DNA from: Enterocloster clostridioformis
Lineage (GTDB): Bacteria; Bacillota; Clostridia; Lachnospirales; Lachnospiraceae
Direction of reading: 5' to 3'
NCBI RefSeq assembly: GCF_020297485.1
Contig: NZ_JAIWZC010000001.1
Span: forward strand, 3,844,001-3,908,000
Length of the DNA: 64,000 nt
Part shown: positions 8,237 to 15,653 of the stretch, one piece after another
Position numbering within the stretch: position 1 is the stretch's first letter
How the letters are laid out: every line of letters starts with the position of its first letter
The notes under the pieces: model-generated
Database searches by the model: none
Told to the model about the DNA's origin: nothing
Seen by the model: only the letters and a program-made list of their open reading frames with translations
Program-made: the position numbers and the translations under genes

Positions 8237-8345
8237 TCAGGAACCATTCATGGCCGGGAAATTTTAAACAGATGGAACAGGTCATAAGCTACCTTATCTC
8301 CATAAATACCAGCGGAATCATCGGGGAGGAGGACGTGCTCAGTCT
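8236..8345 (+). pseudogene. Fragment of a sigma-54-dependent activator (end of the AAA+ domain)
   Basis: The plus-strand frame reads MLRNHSWPGNFKQMEQVI followed by ISINTSGIIGEEDV. The WPGN motif followed by an xxEDV segment is the end of the AAA+ domain of NtrC/PrpR-type enhancer-binding proteins. Only about 35 residues remain, with no Walker motifs and no HTH. It abuts the truncated permease at about 8235. It is dead, but shows that a sigma-54 regulator once lay here or was carried in. Confidence 0.55.
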
Positions 8346-8372
8346 CCCTGATTTTAAACTAAAAGCGGACAA

Positions 8373-8424
8373 CAAAAAAGTCCGACCCCGCAGCTTCCAA
8401 TATCTGCAAAATCAGACCTTTTAG
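8373..8424 (-). terminator. Terminator of the second tRNA-Lys gene
   Basis: Same stem as the first copy: minus strand AAAAGGTCTGAT, loop, then GTCGGACTTTTTT. It was duplicated with the tRNA and keeps the T-run. Confidence 0.6.
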
Positions 8425-8497
8425 TGCGCCTTCAGGGACTCGAACCCTGGACAAATAGATTAAGAGTCTACTGCTCTACCAACTGAGCTAAAGGCGC
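8425..8497 (-). tRNA. tRNA-Lys (anticodon CTT), second identical copy
   Basis: All 73 bases are identical to 7535-7607, including the CTCTTAA anticodon loop; CCA is not encoded. It has its own promoter and terminator, so both copies should be active. Confidence 0.96.
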
Positions 8498-8541
8498 ATT
8501 TCCTTATTTTGTTTTGCGGCTGTCTCAACAGCACGTTCGCC

Positions 8542-8570
8542 ATTATATCGCCTAAAAAGCAAAATGTCAA
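8542..8570 (-). promoter_or_regulatory. Consensus sigma-A promoter of the second tRNA-Lys gene
   Basis: Minus strand TTGACA (8565-8570), 17-bp spacer, TATAAT (8542-8547). Hexamers are identical to those of the first copy but the spacer differs, so the two units have diverged outside functional bases. Confidence 0.85.
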
Positions 8571-8661
8571 CACTTTTCGAGAAAAAATTCTGTGGAAAAA
8601 TTTTTCGTTGGGAGTTTCATGGCTTTTTTGATGGGAGCCCCTTTCGGAATCCCTGTGTCCG

Positions 8662-8693
8662 CAGCCGCCTGTACCCTTGGGAACAGGCGGCTG
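8662..8693. other. Perfect 11-bp hairpin downstream of the small ORF
   Basis: CAGCCGCCTGT and ACAGGCGGCTG flank a 10-base loop. It lies 25 bp past the stop of the minus-strand small gene. There is no T-run on either side, so it is a 3'-end stabiliser or factor-assisted stop rather than a classic intrinsic terminator. No gene is seen in 8498-8717. Confidence 0.55.
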
Positions 8694-8717
8694 GACGGAT
8701 ATGTCCTTTTTGGGATG

Positions 8718-8879
8718 TCATTTTTTGTCCTTATCCTTTTTGGCCTTGGCTGAACCGGAGCCCAGGAGTTTGCCCACTTCCTTGAAGGAACGGTTGAACC
8801 GGAGGGCCTGTTTGTTTAAATCCGTCTTATCGCTGGTGGCCTGGAGGAGCTTTTTGGTGATTCCCGGAGGGAGTGCCAT
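8718..8879 (-). CDS. Small basic protein, 53 residues, unknown function
   Basis: An ATG at 8879 follows AGGAGG with 8-base spacing. The product begins MALPPGITKKLLQATSDKTD, continues with LNKQALRFNRSFKEVGKLLG and ends in a Lys-rich tail (SAKAKKDKDKK). It has no signal peptide or membrane segment. The strong ribosome site, coding-like codon use and the hairpin after the stop argue that it is real. It lies 36 bp downstream of trmB on the same strand and may share its transcript. I do not recognise a family. Confidence 0.6.
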   Translation of the reverse strand: MALPPGITKKLLQATSDKTDLNKQALRFNRSFKEVGKLLGSGSAKAKKDKDKK

Positions 8880-8915
8880 GTTGTCCGCCTCCTGATGGTA
8901 TCCTTTACCTGTATT

Positions 8916-9578
8916 CTATGCAGGGTCCTGGCCGCGGGTGCCTGTCCGCCGGGCAATGAGCTTGCAGATAGGCTTGCCCTCGGAGGCGAACTTCATCTCA
9001 TACTCTGTCATCACATTGCCTTCTGCCATGGTGCTGTTGTGAAGATCAAAGGTATGCTCTGTAATCTCCCAGCCGGCAGAGGGTATGGATTCCAGGGAAT
9101 ATTCAAAGAGTCCGCGGTTATCGGTCTTGAATTCAACGACTCCCCGGGGAGCCAGAATTTTGTCGTACACAGACATAAAGACAGGAGATGTAAGCCTGCG
9201 CTTGGCATGACGGTCCTTTGGCCATGGGTCTGAAAAGTTCAGATAAATCCGGTCCACTTCGCCGGGGGCAAAGATTTCCGCCATGTCCTTGGCGTCGATG
9301 CGCATAAAGTAAATGTTTTCAAGGTCCATTTCGCTGCGTTTCTGTAGTCCCCGCAGCAGGACGCTGGAATAGCGTTCGATTCCTATATAATTGATATCCG
9401 GGTTAGCGGATGCTTTTTCCATGATGAAACGGCCTTTCCCCATTCCCACCTCGATTTCAAGGGGGCTGCTGCTGCCGAATACCTGGTTCCATGTGCCGCG
9501 GTGCTGTTTTGGTTCCTGAATGACAAATGGGCTGGAGGCAATGGTTTCCTCGGCACCCTGGATGTGGCGTAATCGCAT
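8916..9578 (-). CDS. trmB: tRNA (guanine-46-N7)-methyltransferase
   Basis: 220 residues from the ATG at 9578. That start gives the family N-terminus MRLRH and has AAAGGA eight bases upstream; the ATG at 9587 sits right on the ribosome site. Rossmann methyltransferase motif LEIEVGMGKGRF binds S-adenosylmethionine, and NFSDPWPKDRHAKRRLT is the TrmB catalytic signature with the Asp and Arg residues. FKTDNRGLFEYSL and MTEYEMKF complete the match to B. subtilis TrmB. It makes m7G46 in the tRNA variable loop. Confidence 0.95.
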   Translation of the reverse strand: MRLRHIQGAEETIASSPFVIQEPKQHRGTWNQVFGSSSPLEIEVGMGKGRFIMEKASANPDINYIGIERYSSVLLRGLQKRSEMDLENIYFMRIDAKDMAEIFAPGEVDRIYLNFSDPWPKDRHAKRRLTSPVFMSVYDKILAPRGVVEFKTDNRGLFEYSLESIPSAGWEITEHTFDLHNSTMAEGNVMTEYEMKFASEGKPICKLIARRTGTRGQDPA

Positions 9579-9762
9579 ATGTTTCATCCTTTCGTGATGT
9601 AGTTGCTGCAGGCCTTATTTTAACATTCAAAAGATGCATTTGCAACAAAATTTACTTTTTTCTTATTTTTCTGATTTTTTATAATTAATAGTGCAAAATT
9701 AGCAAAAATCTAGTATACTATACATAATAGGCGGATATCTGCGATACTAAGGAGGAAGGCTT

Positions 9763-10758
9763 ATGTCGAATGTGGAGCGGACGACCAGCTGGCAGCAGAT
9801 TCAGCAGGGCGTTAAGGAAGCAGAGCGATTGATTGCGCGCAAAGAATATAATCTTGTGATGGTCAGGGCCAGACAGGTCCTGGAATATATGGTAAGGTGC
9901 ATGGCTGAGAGAGCGTGTGTGGTGGAAGGGGATTTGTCCGATACCATAGACCAGCTGTACGAAGGCCAGTGGATTAACAAGGCTACCAAGGATAATTACC
10001 ATACCATCCGTATACTGGGAAATAAGGCGGTACATGAGGGGGATGACACGGCATATGATGCCAATCAGGCCTTCCGGCTGCTGACCCAGGAAGTGTATGT
10101 GTTTGCCAACGAATTTGCAGGAGGTGCGGGGGGCCGTGCGTCCAGGCCGTCCCCGGCTGCAAGGAATACATCAGGCCGTCCGGCTCCCAGGCAGGGTTCG
10201 GGCGGGGGCAGAAGCGCTTCCGGCAGAAACAGCCAGAGGGTACCTGCCAGGAATACCCGCAGCGGCCCGTCCCGCCAGGGCGGTCCCAGGAAGAAGCGCA
10301 GGCGTGTATCGCCGGCAGCATACATACTGAGACTGCTGATTCCGGTGCTGCTTGTTATACTTCTGATTGTGGTTATCCGTGTTTTCATGCCGGGCAAGGA
10401 CAGGGAAGCAGATAAGACCACCACGGCGCCTGCCGTGACCACGGCGCCTGTGGAGCCCGCGCCCACGCTGCCCCCGGAACCTGAGACAGAGCCTGAGACA
10501 GAGCCGCCCGCAGAGACCTACAGGATTAAGGGAAACAGCGTCAATGTCCGCAGCGAGCCTTCCACCAGCGGCCGGATTCTGGTGCAGCTGAGCAACGGCA
10601 CCGAGGTGGTGTATGTGAAGCGGTATGACAACGACTGGGCGGTTATTAACTACGACGGCCAGGAGGCATATGTATCCAGCAAGTTTATCGAAAAGGTAGA
10701 ACCCGTGGCGTCAACCGGAGGGGAGACTGAGGGCAGCGAGGCCCAGACAGACAATTAG
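9763..10758 (+). CDS. DUF4145 - membrane helix - SH3b domain protein
   Basis: 331 residues in four parts. Residues 1-115 are a helical DUF4145-type domain (RARQVLEYMVRCMAE ... NYHTIRILGNKAVHEG), often found with nucleases or as a stand-alone HEPN-like fold. About 118-185 is a Gly/Arg/Ser-rich, strongly basic linker. One membrane helix (about 188-207, ILRLLIPVLLVILLIVVI) follows. Outside are a Thr/Pro/Glu-rich stalk and a bacterial SH3 domain (about 247-310, GNSVNVRSEPSTSGRILVQL), which usually binds cell wall. So a cytosolic HEPN-like domain is tied through the membrane to a wall-binding domain. The role is unknown. Confidence 0.75.
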   Translation: MSNVERTTSWQQIQQGVKEAERLIARKEYNLVMVRARQVLEYMVRCMAERACVVEGDLSDTIDQLYEGQWINKATKDNYHTIRILGNKAVHEGDDTAYDANQAFRLLTQEVYVFANEFAGGAGGRASRPSPAARNTSGRPAPRQGSGGGRSASGRNSQRVPARNTRSGPSRQGGPRKKRRRVSPAAYILRLLIPVLLVILLIVVIRVFMPGKDREADKTTTAPAVTTAPVEPAPTLPPEPETEPETEPPAETYRIKGNSVNVRSEPSTSGRILVQLSNGTEVVYVKRYDNDWAVINYDGQEAYVSSKFIEKVEPVASTGGETEGSEAQTDN

Positions 10759-10808
10759 GCCGGTGTATTTGTGAAAATTGTATAGAAAAAATTGGTAATT
10801 TTGGATGC

Positions 10809-10845
10809 AAAAAGAGGAAGAATTTAAAAAGTTCTTCCTCTTTTT
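10809..10845 (+). terminator. Intrinsic terminator, probably bidirectional
   Basis: AAAAAGAGGAAGAA and TTCTTCCTCTTTTT pair with a short AT loop between. The T-run follows on the plus strand and an A-run precedes, so it can work both ways. It closes the DUF4145 gene and separates it from the V-ATPase operon. Confidence 0.88.
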
Positions 10846-10865
10846 GGCGTTTTGCTGTGAAGAAA

Positions 10866-10894
10866 TTGTGAAAAATTAATTTTAATACTAAAAT
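10866..10894 (+). promoter_or_regulatory. Possible sigma-A promoter of the V-ATPase operon
   Basis: TTGTGA (10866-10871), 17-bp spacer, TAAAAT (10889-10894), 66 bp before the first gene. Four of six and five of six matches; AT-rich surroundings make chance hits likely. Confidence 0.4.
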
Positions 10895-10960
10895 ACCTCT
10901 GGTTTTTTTCTAAAAAAGTAGTATCATGAAATGATATGAAAATATATAAGGAGGAGAGCT

Positions 10961-11272
10961 ATGGATACTGTGATTAACCGGTTATCGGAAATCGAGGCAG
11001 CGGCCGGAGCCATTGTGGAAGAAGCGAATGCGCGCAAGAAGGCATTTGCTGAGGAGATGGATGCAAAGACGGCTGCGTTTGATAAGAGCATGGAACAGGA
11101 AACGGCGCGCAGGATTGCAGAGATTCAGGAGAAAATGGAGGCGGAAATGAACGGGCTCCTTGCAAAGCAGAAGGCGGAATCAGAGGCCCTGCTTAAGGAA
11201 CTGGAAGATAATTATATCCGGCACCATGAAGAATATGCAGAGGCTCTGTTCCAGAAGATGATAAAGGGGTGA
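10961..11272 (+). CDS. V-type ATPase peripheral-stalk subunit (G/H-like coiled coil)
   Basis: 103 residues, almost wholly heptad-like and charged (EEANARKKAFAEEMDAKTAAFDKSM ... LKELEDNYIRHHEEYAEALFQ), as expected for the subunit that pairs with subunit E in the peripheral stalk. Position as first gene before subunits C-I-K-F-E-A-B-D supports this over a stray coiled coil. The start has AGGAGGA. Sequence conservation in the family is low, so the call rests on composition and place. Confidence 0.75.
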   Translation: MDTVINRLSEIEAAAGAIVEEANARKKAFAEEMDAKTAAFDKSMEQETARRIAEIQEKMEAEMNGLLAKQKAESEALLKELEDNYIRHHEEYAEALFQKMIKG

Positions 11273-11276
11273 GATT

Positions 11277-12296
11277 ATGGGCAGCCTGATTGCTTACAGC
11301 GGCATTGCCACCAAGGTGAAGGCAATGGAACGCTGGCGTATAAAAGATGAGCAGTTCCTTGAGATGGCGGCCCTGGAAACCGTAGCGGATGCAGTGCAGT
11401 ACCTGCGTGCCTTTCCGCCCTACCGGGAGATATTCGGCCAGGTGGAGGATAAGGATCTGCACAGGGGAAACATTGAGCAGCATCTGAATCTGTCCCAGTA
11501 CAGGGATTTTGCAAAGCTTTACCAGTTTGCCAATATAAAGCAGAGGCGTTTCCTGGACCTGTACTTCATGCACTATGAGATTACCATTCTGAAGACCTGT
11601 CTGAGAAACGCGGCAGGCCACAGGGAACAGAGGCAGGACCTGTCCATGTTCCGTGATTTCTTTGGGAGGCATTCTGCCCTTGATCTAATCACGCTTTCCC
11701 AGTCCCAGAGCATGGAAGAGTTCATAGGGAATCTGAAGGGGTCCGCGTATTACGGGCCATTGTATCAGATGCTGCAGAACGGCAGAGTAACCCTTCCGGC
11801 CTGTGAGACAGCGCTGGATATGCTGTATTTCAGGTCCATGTGGAAGATTAAGGACAAGTACCTGTCCAGGAACGAGCAGAAGATAATCGCCAAGTGCTTC
11901 GGCGCCAGGATGGATATGTTGAACCTCCAGTGGATTTGCCGTTCCAAAAAGTTTTACCAGCTGGAGCCGGGGGAGATATACGCCATGCTGATTCCCATAC
12001 AGCTCCATCTGACCAGGAAAGAGATTAACCGGATGGTGGAGGCGGAGAACCTGGATATACTGTACGGACTCATAAGGGCAAGCTGGTACGGCAGGACGGG
12101 TCTGGTCCATCTGGACGAAAATCAGGACCTGGACCATCTGGCTCACGATATAATAGACAGGATATACCAGAAGGCAAGCAGAAAAGACCCATACTCCATC
12201 GCCATACTGAATTCCTATCTCTACTTCAAGGAGAGGGAAGTCGAGCGTATCATTACTACCATTGAGAAGATACGTTATGGATTGGGAGCAAGTTGA
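11277..12296 (+). CDS. ntpC: V-type ATPase subunit C (AC39/NtpC family)
   Basis: 339 residues, the usual size. It is helical, with the family pattern near the start (YSGIATKVKAMERWRI, LRAFPPYREIFG), ILKTCLRNAAG in the middle and YLYFKEREVERIITTIEKIRYGL at the end, matching the conserved C-terminus of AC39 proteins. Subunit C is the socket between the rotating central shaft (D/F) and the K ring. It starts 4 bp after the previous stop. Confidence 0.88.
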   Translation: MGSLIAYSGIATKVKAMERWRIKDEQFLEMAALETVADAVQYLRAFPPYREIFGQVEDKDLHRGNIEQHLNLSQYRDFAKLYQFANIKQRRFLDLYFMHYEITILKTCLRNAAGHREQRQDLSMFRDFFGRHSALDLITLSQSQSMEEFIGNLKGSAYYGPLYQMLQNGRVTLPACETALDMLYFRSMWKIKDKYLSRNEQKIIAKCFGARMDMLNLQWICRSKKFYQLEPGEIYAMLIPIQLHLTRKEINRMVEAENLDILYGLIRASWYGRTGLVHLDENQDLDHLAHDIIDRIYQKASRKDPYSIAILNSYLYFKEREVERIITTIEKIRYGLGAS

Positions 12297-12313
12297 CTAA
12301 AGGGGGTTAAGAC

Positions 12314-14254
12314 GTGATTGAGAAGATGAAGTTCTTAAGTATTACCGGTCCAAAGGAGGATATCGACCGGGTGGTGGACACCTATCTGTCCAGATATGAG
12401 ATACACCTGGAAAATGCTCTGTCGGAGCTTAAGACAGTAAAAGACCTGAGGCCTTATATTGAAACAAATCCATATAAGGATGTGCTGGAAAGGGCCTCGG
12501 AGCTGCTGGAAAGCTATCATGACCTGATTTCGGACCAGACGGACCGAAAGATGAAGCTGGAAGAAGCCGTTGAGGCCATTAACAGCCTGGACACCCAGCT
12601 TAAGGAACTGACGGACCGGAAGAACGCCCTGGTGCACCAGCGGGACGAGTTAAAGGCGTCCAGGGACAGGGTGGTACCCTTTGCGGGGCTTAACTACAAC
12701 GTGAAGGAGATACTTAAGTTCCGGTTCATGAAGTTCCGGTTCGGCCGTATTTCCAGGGAATATTACGAAAAATTCTCATCCTATGTGTATGAGACCATAG
12801 ACACGGTCATGTTCAAATGCGAGGAGGAGGGGGACTATGTATGGGTGGTCTACTTCGTGCCGGAGAGCCTGGCCGACAAGATTGACGCCATCTATGCATC
12901 CATGCATTTTGAAAGGTGTTTCCTTCCGGACGAGTATGAGGGCACTCCTGTGGAGGCCGGACATGTGCTGGACGACAGGATAGGAAGCCTTCAGAAGGAG
13001 ATAGACGAGGCGGACAGGAAAATCGTGGAGGCCATGAGCAGCAGGAAGGAGGAGTTTGCCGCTGCCTGCAGACGCATCAGGACATTTTCCACCAACTTTG
13101 ATGTGAGGAAGATGGCTGCCGTCACCAAGCATGACACCCACAACTTCTATATCCTGTGCGGATGGATGACGGAGAAGGACGCGGAAAAGTTCCGGAAGGA
13201 AATCGAACGTGACAGCGATACCTTCTGCATCATCGAGGACGACCACAACAACATCATGAGCACGCCTCCCACCAAGATGAAGAATCCGGGACTGTTTAGG
13301 CCCTTTGAGATGTATGTGGAGATGTACGGACTGCCATCCTATAATGAACTGGACCCCACCATACTGATTGGTATAACGTACTCCATTTTGTTTGGATTCA
13401 TGTTCGGGGACGCCGGGCAGGGGCTGTGCCTGCTGATAGGAGGATTCCTGCTGTACCGGTTTAAGAAGATACGTCTGGCCGGAATCATTTCCTGCTGCGG
13501 CGTGTTCTCCACCATATTCGGACTGCTCTTCGGAAGCGTCTTTGGATTTGAGGATATCATGGATGCGGTGTGGCTCAGACCCCAGGAGGCCATGACAAAT
13601 CTGCCCTTCATAGGAAGGCTGAACACGGTATTCGTGGCGGCGGTTGCCATCGGAATGGGAATCATCCTTTTATGTATGATTCTCAACGTCATCAACAGCC
13701 TGCGCTCCCATGATGTGGAGAAGGCGTATTTTGACACAAACGGCGTGGCCGGATTGGTATTTTACTTTGCCCTGGCATCCGTGATTGTACTGTATATGAC
13801 CGGTAATCCCCTTCCCGCCACCGTGATTCTGGTAATCATGTTCCTGATTCCGCTTTTGGTGATATTCTTTAAGGAGCCGCTGGCAGCCATAGTGGAGAAG
13901 AAGGCGGAGCGTATGGAAACCGGACTGGGAATGTTTATCACCCAGGGTATATTTGAACTCTTTGAGGTACTGTTAAGCTATTTTTCCAATACCCTTTCCT
14001 TTGTCCGTGTGGGCGCGTTTGCGGTGAGCCACGCAGCCATGATGCAGGTGGTCCTGATGCTGGCAGGGGCAGAGGCGGGAGGAAATACCAACTGGGCCGT
14101 GGTGGTTGGCGGCAACCTGTTTGTATGCGGTATGGAGGGCCTGATTGTGGGCATCCAGGTACTGCGTCTGGAATACTATGAGCTGTTCAGCCGATTTTAC
14201 CGCGGCAGCGGCAGGGCATTTGAACCGTATGGAAAGGTTGCCGGAGAGCAGTAA
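12314..14254 (+). CDS. ntpI: V-type ATPase subunit I (a subunit, ion channel stator)
   Basis: 646 residues, GTG start with GGGGG upstream. The N-terminal half (1-340) is a soluble coiled-coil arm; the C-terminal half has about seven to eight membrane helices beginning at ILIGITYSILFGFMFGDAGQG. The helix near the end carries the conserved Arg in SNTLSFVRVGAFAVSHAAMM, which faces the K-ring Glu. The MKFLSITGPKEDIDRVVDTY N-terminus is typical for bacterial subunit I. It forms the two ion half-channels in the membrane and links to the peripheral stalks. Confidence 0.94.
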   Translation: MIEKMKFLSITGPKEDIDRVVDTYLSRYEIHLENALSELKTVKDLRPYIETNPYKDVLERASELLESYHDLISDQTDRKMKLEEAVEAINSLDTQLKELTDRKNALVHQRDELKASRDRVVPFAGLNYNVKEILKFRFMKFRFGRISREYYEKFSSYVYETIDTVMFKCEEEGDYVWVVYFVPESLADKIDAIYASMHFERCFLPDEYEGTPVEAGHVLDDRIGSLQKEIDEADRKIVEAMSSRKEEFAAACRRIRTFSTNFDVRKMAAVTKHDTHNFYILCGWMTEKDAEKFRKEIERDSDTFCIIEDDHNNIMSTPPTKMKNPGLFRPFEMYVEMYGLPSYNELDPTILIGITYSILFGFMFGDAGQGLCLLIGGFLLYRFKKIRLAGIISCCGVFSTIFGLLFGSVFGFEDIMDAVWLRPQEAMTNLPFIGRLNTVFVAAVAIGMGIILLCMILNVINSLRSHDVEKAYFDTNGVAGLVFYFALASVIVLYMTGNPLPATVILVIMFLIPLLVIFFKEPLAAIVEKKAERMETGLGMFITQGIFELFEVLLSYFSNTLSFVRVGAFAVSHAAMMQVVLMLAGAEAGGNTNWAVVVGGNLFVCGMEGLIVGIQVLRLEYYELFSRFYRGSGRAFEPYGKVAGEQ

Positions 14255-14285
14255 GCATATATAATACAAAAAGGAGATATGAGAT

Positions 14286-14720
14286 ATGAGTTTATTAGTT
14301 AAGATTACACTGAGCGCAGCACTTATTTTAAGCATTGCAGTACCTTTCGGAGCATTTGCAGCAGGGGAAAGGACAAAGGGACGCTATAAGACAGCCCTGG
14401 CGGCCAATGTGTTCCTGTTCTTCGGCACCATGATATTTGCGGCAGTGGTCATGTTCTCCGGCAATGCAGCGGCAGCCGAGGCGGGCGCCCAGGCAGCCGG
14501 TTCATCCGCGGCAGGCATGGGGTATCTGTCAGCGGCCCTGGCCACAGGACTTTCCTGTCTGGGCGGCGGCATCGCTGTTTCCGCAGCAGCCAGCGCAGCA
14601 CTGGGAGCTATCAGCGAGGACAGCTCCATCCTTGGTAAATCATTAATCTTCGTAGGTCTTGCCGAAGGTGTGTGTCTCTATGGTCTGATCATATCCTTTA
14701 TGATCTTAGGAAAGCTGTAA
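14286..14720 (+). CDS. ntpK: V-type ATPase subunit K (rotor ring proteolipid)
   Basis: 144 residues with four membrane helices (about 5-26, 37-58, 80-108, 119-141), the fused double-hairpin form. The single ion-binding carboxylate is E128 in VGLAEGVCLYGL of helix 4; the first hairpin has no acidic partner. The second hairpin has the Gly-rich SCLGGGIAVSAAASAALGA helix. Of the side chains that bind Na+ in Enterococcus hirae NtpK, only the Glu and possibly T48 are evident, so the coupling ion cannot be assigned with confidence. Confidence 0.92.
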   Translation: MSLLVKITLSAALILSIAVPFGAFAAGERTKGRYKTALAANVFLFFGTMIFAAVVMFSGNAAAAEAGAQAAGSSAAGMGYLSAALATGLSCLGGGIAVSAAASAALGAISEDSSILGKSLIFVGLAEGVCLYGLIISFMILGKL

Positions 14721-14724
14721 TCCC

Positions 14725-15033
14725 ATGAAGATGTACCTTATCAGCGACAACATCGACACCCTGACCGGCATGCGTCTGGCAGGAGTCGAGGGGGCTGTGG
14801 TCCATAAGAGGGAAGAACTGAAGGAAGAACTGGATAAGGCCCTGGCCGACAAATCCATCGGAATCATCCTGCTGACAGAAAAGTTTGGCAGGGAATTTCC
14901 GGAAATCATCGACAACGTAAAGCTGGAGCGCAGGCTTCCGCTGATTGTGGAGATTCCGGACCGCCATGGAACCGGCCGCAAGCCGGACTTTATCACCTCT
15001 TATGTGAACGAGGCAATCGGACTGAAACTGTAG
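14725..15033 (+). CDS. ntpG: V-type ATPase subunit F
   Basis: 102 residues. The N-terminal Rossmann-like pattern MKMYLISDNIDTLTGMRLAG, then GIILLTEKFG and LPLIVEIPDRHG, match subunit F (NtpG in Enterococcus naming). Subunit F sits on the central shaft with D and activates ATP hydrolysis. It begins 4 bp after the K gene. Confidence 0.9.
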   Translation: MKMYLISDNIDTLTGMRLAGVEGAVVHKREELKEELDKALADKSIGIILLTEKFGREFPEIIDNVKLERRLPLIVEIPDRHGTGRKPDFITSYVNEAIGLKL

Positions 15034-15059
15034 TAATGATAGAAAGAGGGTGAATCAGC

Positions 15060-15653
15060 TTGACAACAGAGGAAAAGCTAAAGCATTTCCAGGATATCTG
15101 CATGACGGACGCCAGAGAGCGCAGCGCCAGGATGCTGGATGACTATATGAACGCCCTGGAAGCTGCCTTTGAGGAGCATGCGGCTGACGCCGGGAGGCGG
15201 GCCGACATGCAGGTGGAGGCAGAGACAGAGAAGCTGGGACGTGAGATCAATAAAAGGCTGTCCATCGGCCAGCTGGATTTAAAGAGGGAGGCCAGCCACA
15301 AGCAGGAGGAGCTTAAGGATAAGCTGTTCGTGGAACTGCGCGATAAACTGGCCAACTTCATGGAGACACAGGATTACCAGCGGCTTCTGGACCGCCAGGT
15401 AAAGGCTGCCAAGGAATTTGCAGGGGACGAGGAGCTGATTATCTACATGGACCCATCGGATGTGGATAAGCTGCAGCGCATTGCCATGCATCACAACGCT
15501 ACCATCAAGGTCAGCGAATATTCCTTTAACGGAGGCACAAGGGCTGTGCTTCCGGGCAAGCATATACTCATAGACAACTCATTCCAGACTAAGCTGGACG
15601 AGGCCCGCCATGAGTTTAAATTTGACTTGACAGGAGGTAGGCAAAGTGGCTAA
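15060..15653 (+). CDS. ntpE: V-type ATPase subunit E (peripheral stalk)
   Basis: 197 residues from a TTG start at 15060, placed by AGAGGGTGA eight bases before it. The N-terminal 90 residues are a charged coiled coil. The C-terminal globular part has the typical GGTRAVLPGKHILIDNSFQTKLDEARHEFKFDL end, where the Asn-Ser-Phe and Arg are conserved in bacterial/archaeal E. It pairs with the coiled-coil subunit at the operon front to form stator stalks. The end overlaps the start of subunit A by 8 bp. Confidence 0.88.
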   Translation: MTTEEKLKHFQDICMTDARERSARMLDDYMNALEAAFEEHAADAGRRADMQVEAETEKLGREINKRLSIGQLDLKREASHKQEELKDKLFVELRDKLANFMETQDYQRLLDRQVKAAKEFAGDEELIIYMDPSDVDKLQRIAMHHNATIKVSEYSFNGGTRAVLPGKHILIDNSFQTKLDEARHEFKFDLTGGRQSG

